From the NCBI GenBank assembly GCA_023245515.1, contig JAHFKE010000015.1:1-21290 (forward strand): a stretch of DNA of 21,290 nt. The letters are read 5' to 3'. The notes below the pieces were generated by a model. It was not told where the DNA came from. It made no database searches and saw only the letters and a program-made list of their open reading frames with translations. A program made the position numbers and the translations under genes. The DNA is from Candidatus Levyibacteriota bacterium. Lineage in GTDB: Bacteria > Patescibacteriota > Microgenomatia > Levybacterales > UBA12049. Positions 18,727 through 21,290 of the stretch are shown here, in pieces. How positions within the stretch are numbered: position 1 is the first letter of the stretch; every line of letters begins with the position of its first letter.

Positions 18727-20154
18727 ATGGTCAAGCTCTATAACTCATTAACCAAGAACGTTGAGGACTTTAAGTCGCTTCATCCTTTGAGTGTCGGGAT
18801 GTACGCTTGTGGTCCGACGGTCTATCAATTTGCTCATATTGGCAATTTTCGGGCGTACGCGACCGCTGATCTTTTGGTACGAGTTTTGCAGTATAACGAC
18901 TATGATGTCAATTTCGTTATGAACATAACGGACGTGGGGCATCTCGTGAGTGATGCAGATACAGGCGAAGATAAGCTTGAGAAATCTGCCAAAAAAGAAG
19001 GAAAAACTGCTTGGGAAGTAGCAGAGTTTTATACGGATGCTTTTCTCAAAGACTACCAAGCTCTCAACCTCACTCCTCCTGCGACATTATGTAAAGCAAC
19101 TGATCACATTAAGGAACAGATTGATCTGATCCAAAGAATCGAGGAAAATGGCTTCACCTACACTACACCTGACGGTATTTATTTTGATACGTCCCTTTTA
19201 AAAGATTATGGCAAGTTGTCATCGTTTGACAAGACTGATGCTGGATTTACCAGGGTTGATGCAAATGATCAGAAGAAAAATCCCCGCGATTTTGCTTTGT
19301 GGAAATTTTCACCTAAAAGCACTCCGGATTCAAAACGAGACATGGAATGGAATTCGCCTTGGGGCAAGGGCTTTCCTGGATGGCACATAGAATGTTCTGC
19401 GATGAGCATGAAGTATCTGGGCGAGACTTTTGATATTCATACAGGGGGAGTTGATCATAAAGAGATTCACCATCCCAATGAAATTGCGCAGGCAGAGTCC
19501 GTTACTCATAAGCCATTGGCAAAATACTGGCTTCATTCGTCGTTTATGTTGGTTGCAGGACAGAAAATGAGTAAGAGTTTGGAGAATACGTATACCCTCT
19601 ATGATCTTGAAAAAGAAGGATTTTCTGCTCTTGATCTGCGCTATCTTTACTTCAATGCACACTACCGTCAGGAGATGAATTTTACTTTTGAAGCTCTTGA
19701 AGCAGGAGCCAATGCTCTTAAGAAGTTACGACAAGAGATTGTAAAATGGGATGAAGCACCTGATGAGGAGGTGGAAGGAGAGAGGAGTAGGCCTGAAGGA
19801 ACAGTAAGAGAATATGAAAAGAGATTTTTGGAAGCGGTTAATGATGATCTGAATATGTCAAAGGCATTGGGTGTAATGTGGGAGTTGGTTAAGTCGGATA
19901 ATCCTTCATCGGCTAAGTCGACCGCTCTTTTTAAGATGGATCGTATTTTGGGTCTGGATCTGAAAGCTCAAAGTATCGAGATGAGAAAGGAGCAGGGTGT
20001 TATTCCGGGTCATATCCAAGCACTCGTTGAGGAGCGTCAGCAGATGCGCAAAGAGAAGCGCTTCAATGCAGCCGATCATATTAGGGCTCAAATTAAGAGG
20101 CTGGGCTATGATATTGAAGATACGGTAAAGGGAGTGAAGGTGAGGAAGATATAG
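18727..20154 (+). CDS. cysS: Cysteinyl-tRNA synthetase
   Basis: A class Ia synthetase that charges tRNA-Cys. The protein has 475 residues. CGPTVYQFAHIGNFR (28-42) contains the first zinc ligand Cys 28 and the HIGH-type motif HIGN (37-40). GWHIECSAMS provides the second Cys, and GGVDHKEIHHPNEIAQ the His/Glu ligands. KMSKS is at 280-284. The C-terminal helical domain includes ERQQMRKEKRFNAADHIRAQ, typical of the family end. ATG 18718 overlaps the -10 box, so 18727 is the likely start. Confidence 0.96.
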   Translation: MVKLYNSLTKNVEDFKSLHPLSVGMYACGPTVYQFAHIGNFRAYATADLLVRVLQYNDYDVNFVMNITDVGHLVSDADTGEDKLEKSAKKEGKTAWEVAEFYTDAFLKDYQALNLTPPATLCKATDHIKEQIDLIQRIEENGFTYTTPDGIYFDTSLLKDYGKLSSFDKTDAGFTRVDANDQKKNPRDFALWKFSPKSTPDSKRDMEWNSPWGKGFPGWHIECSAMSMKYLGETFDIHTGGVDHKEIHHPNEIAQAESVTHKPLAKYWLHSSFMLVAGQKMSKSLENTYTLYDLEKEGFSALDLRYLYFNAHYRQEMNFTFEALEAGANALKKLRQEIVKWDEAPDEEVEGERSRPEGTVREYEKRFLEAVNDDLNMSKALGVMWELVKSDNPSSAKSTALFKMDRILGLDLKAQSIEMRKEQGVIPGHIQALVEERQQMRKEKRFNAADHIRAQIKRLGYDIEDTVKGVKVRKI

Positions 20155-20265
20155 TCTGCCAATTTTTAATTTTCGATTATCAATGCCTCAATGTTTCAAT
20201 ATGTAAACGTTAAATCATTGAAAATTAAATAAAAATTAGAAATTGTAAATTAAAAATTAATATGT
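20155..20265. repeat. AT-rich spacer with heptamers and weak inverted repeat
   Basis: AAATTAG, AAATTGT, AAATTAA, AAATTAA (20233-20260) run to 5 bases before the uppS ATG. An AT-rich segment near 20162-20174 is roughly complementary to 20219-20236. CAATG/CATTG arms lie between. No gene and no clean terminator. Confidence 0.5.
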
Positions 20266-20955
20266 ATGAGTAATCAAGAGGTTCCTAAGCATGTCGGTAT
20301 TATAATGGATGGTAATAGGCGTTGGGCTCGCGGGCGCGGTCTTGCTGTTTTTAAAGGGCATGAAGAGGGAGCTGATCATATAGAATCAATTGTTGAGCAT
20401 GCAAAGACGAAGGGTATAGAGGTAATTTCTTTTTGGGCTTTTTCTACAGAGAACTGGAAGAGAAGTAAACTTGAAGTAGATGCTTTGATGCGTATATTTC
20501 GTACTATTCTCACTGGGCCCATGGTCACACGACTTATACAAAAGGATGTAAAGATTAAGACGATTGGTGATATGTCGCAATTTCCTCAGGATATTCAGGA
20601 TGAGGCTTCGAGGCTTGCTGTAGAGAGTGAAAATAACGAGGCAATCCTTGTCAATCTTGCTCTTAATTATGGAGGGAGAGAGGAGGTTGTTTTTGCTGTC
20701 AATGAAGCGCTTAAAGAAGGCAAAACAGAACTTACTCAGGAAGACATTTCTTCTCATTTATATACCAAGGGGCAACCTGAGCCTGATTTAATTATACGAA
20801 CGAGCGGAGAGAGGAGGCATAGTGGGTTTTTACTTTGGCAATCAAGGGATGCTGAATACGTTTATCCGGAAGTTGCTTGGCCTGACTTTAATGAGGAAGA
20901 ATTTGATAAGGCACTTAATGACTATGCGCAAAGAGAGAGAAGGTTTGGAAAATAG
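20266..20955 (+). CDS. uppS: Undecaprenyl (polyprenyl) diphosphate synthase
   Basis: A cis-prenyltransferase that makes the C55-type lipid carrier for peptidoglycan and surface glycans, acting at the membrane face. The protein has 229 residues. HVGIIMDGNRRWA holds the catalytic Asp 15; SFWAFSTENWKR and ALNYGGREEV are conserved; PDLIIRTSGERRHSGFLLWQ is the IPP-binding region, where relatives usually have RISNFLLWQ; YVYPEVAWPDF completes the signature. No SD; the upstream DNA is heptamer repeat. The stop codon abuts the stop of the minus-strand gene at 20956. Confidence 0.95.
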   Translation: MSNQEVPKHVGIIMDGNRRWARGRGLAVFKGHEEGADHIESIVEHAKTKGIEVISFWAFSTENWKRSKLEVDALMRIFRTILTGPMVTRLIQKDVKIKTIGDMSQFPQDIQDEASRLAVESENNEAILVNLALNYGGREEVVFAVNEALKEGKTELTQEDISSHLYTKGQPEPDLIIRTSGERRHSGFLLWQSRDAEYVYPEVAWPDFNEEEFDKALNDYAQRERRFGK

Positions 20956-21290
20956 TTATTTGCCTCCAGTAAGCTCTGCGAGTTCTCTGTCTAAATCGTC
21001 CACATCGATAAGGTCTGCTTCTGACTCAAGGTTCTTTAGATCTTGTCTCTTTAGAGCTGAGTAAAGCATCTCTGCCCCTGCTGCAAAGGAGGGTGGGGAT
21101 GGATGTGTTGCTAGTCTTTCTTTCAGTGCGCGACTTATAGGTGAAAGCTCATTTGCTGTGGAAGGTTCCTGTATGCGGGAAAAGCCTGATTCATGTAATC
21201 CCGAGAGTGTTTCGCCAAGAGTTTCATTTCTTTGATCTGCAAGTCTTTGATAGGCTGCCTCTTCCTGATCTAAAATACCTGACAGATCTT
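20956..21290 (-). CDS. C-terminal part of an unknown gene, cut by the window edge
   Basis: An uninterrupted minus-strand frame runs from the window end to TAA at 20958-20956, about 110 residues. It is hydrophilic and helical: DLSGILDQEEAAYQRLADQ, later ISRALKERLATHPSPPSF, and an acidic end (LIDVDDLDRELAELTGGK). No membrane segment or catalytic motif seen. Tail to tail with uppS without any spacer. The start lies outside the window and the family is unknown. Confidence 0.7.
   Translation of the reverse strand, partial: DLSGILDQEEAAYQRLADQRNETLGETLSGLHESGFSRIQEPSTANELSPISRALKERLATHPSPPSFAAGAEMLYSALKRQDLKNLESEADLIDVDDLDRELAELTGGK

Overview
The window reads as a contiguous piece of a moderately AT-rich bacterial chromosome with small, tightly packed housekeeping genes. 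I infer a member of the Patescibacteria/CPR, most likely Microgenomates-like. The reasons are a short ProS without an editing domain, many lineage-type small hypothetical proteins, starts without Shine-Dalgarno (SD) sites placed about 7 nt after a -10 box, and short repeats inserted in frame in core genes. No tRNA, rRNA, CRISPR array, phage gene or transposase gene was seen. Taxonomy is inference, not observation.

Layout. 1-3757: a pair of about 155-bp inverted repeats flanks a glycosyltransferase-like protein, an RseP-type site-2 protease and a small membrane protein. 3760-7092: pgl, zwf and gnd, a complete oxidative pentose phosphate branch. 7095-8821: a small hypothetical gene divergent from proS, with -35 boxes that overlap. 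8859-10860: a Pro/Ala-rich tail-anchored protein (minus strand), a small ORF, a DHH/MYG1-like phosphoesterase and a HIT hydrolase. 10866-11975: an alpha/beta-hydrolase-like protein (minus strand). 12103-16764: the information-processing block rpsU, ybeY, dnaX, ybaB, prs, recR. 16765-18667: an island of small unknown genes with an 18-copy heptamer array, a promoter/leader-ORF/terminator RNA unit and a protein with a duplicated 25-residue unit. 18727-20955: cysS and uppS. 20956-21290: the C-terminal end of a minus-strand gene that runs off the window.

How it works together. Pgl, Zwf and Gnd make NAD(P)H and ribulose 5-phosphate; Prs turns ribose 5-phosphate into PRPP. DnaX, YbaB and RecR serve replication and repair; RpsU, YbeY, ProS and CysS serve translation; UppS supplies the lipid carrier for the cell envelope.

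Three patterns stand out. (1) Repeats with a 7-bp period fill many spacers and also lie in frame inside dnaX (three blocks), recR (two) and the DHH gene, always at a length the frame tolerates; the purest is TTACTTC x18. (2) Several genes have a -10 box ending 4-8 nt before the ATG and no SD, whereas rpsU, ybaB and the 18437 gene have a strong SD directly behind a stem-loop. (3) At 17831-17984 a strong promoter drives a leaderless 21-codon ORF with mutually exclusive hairpins ending in an intrinsic terminator, an attenuator-like design with no biosynthetic gene behind it.
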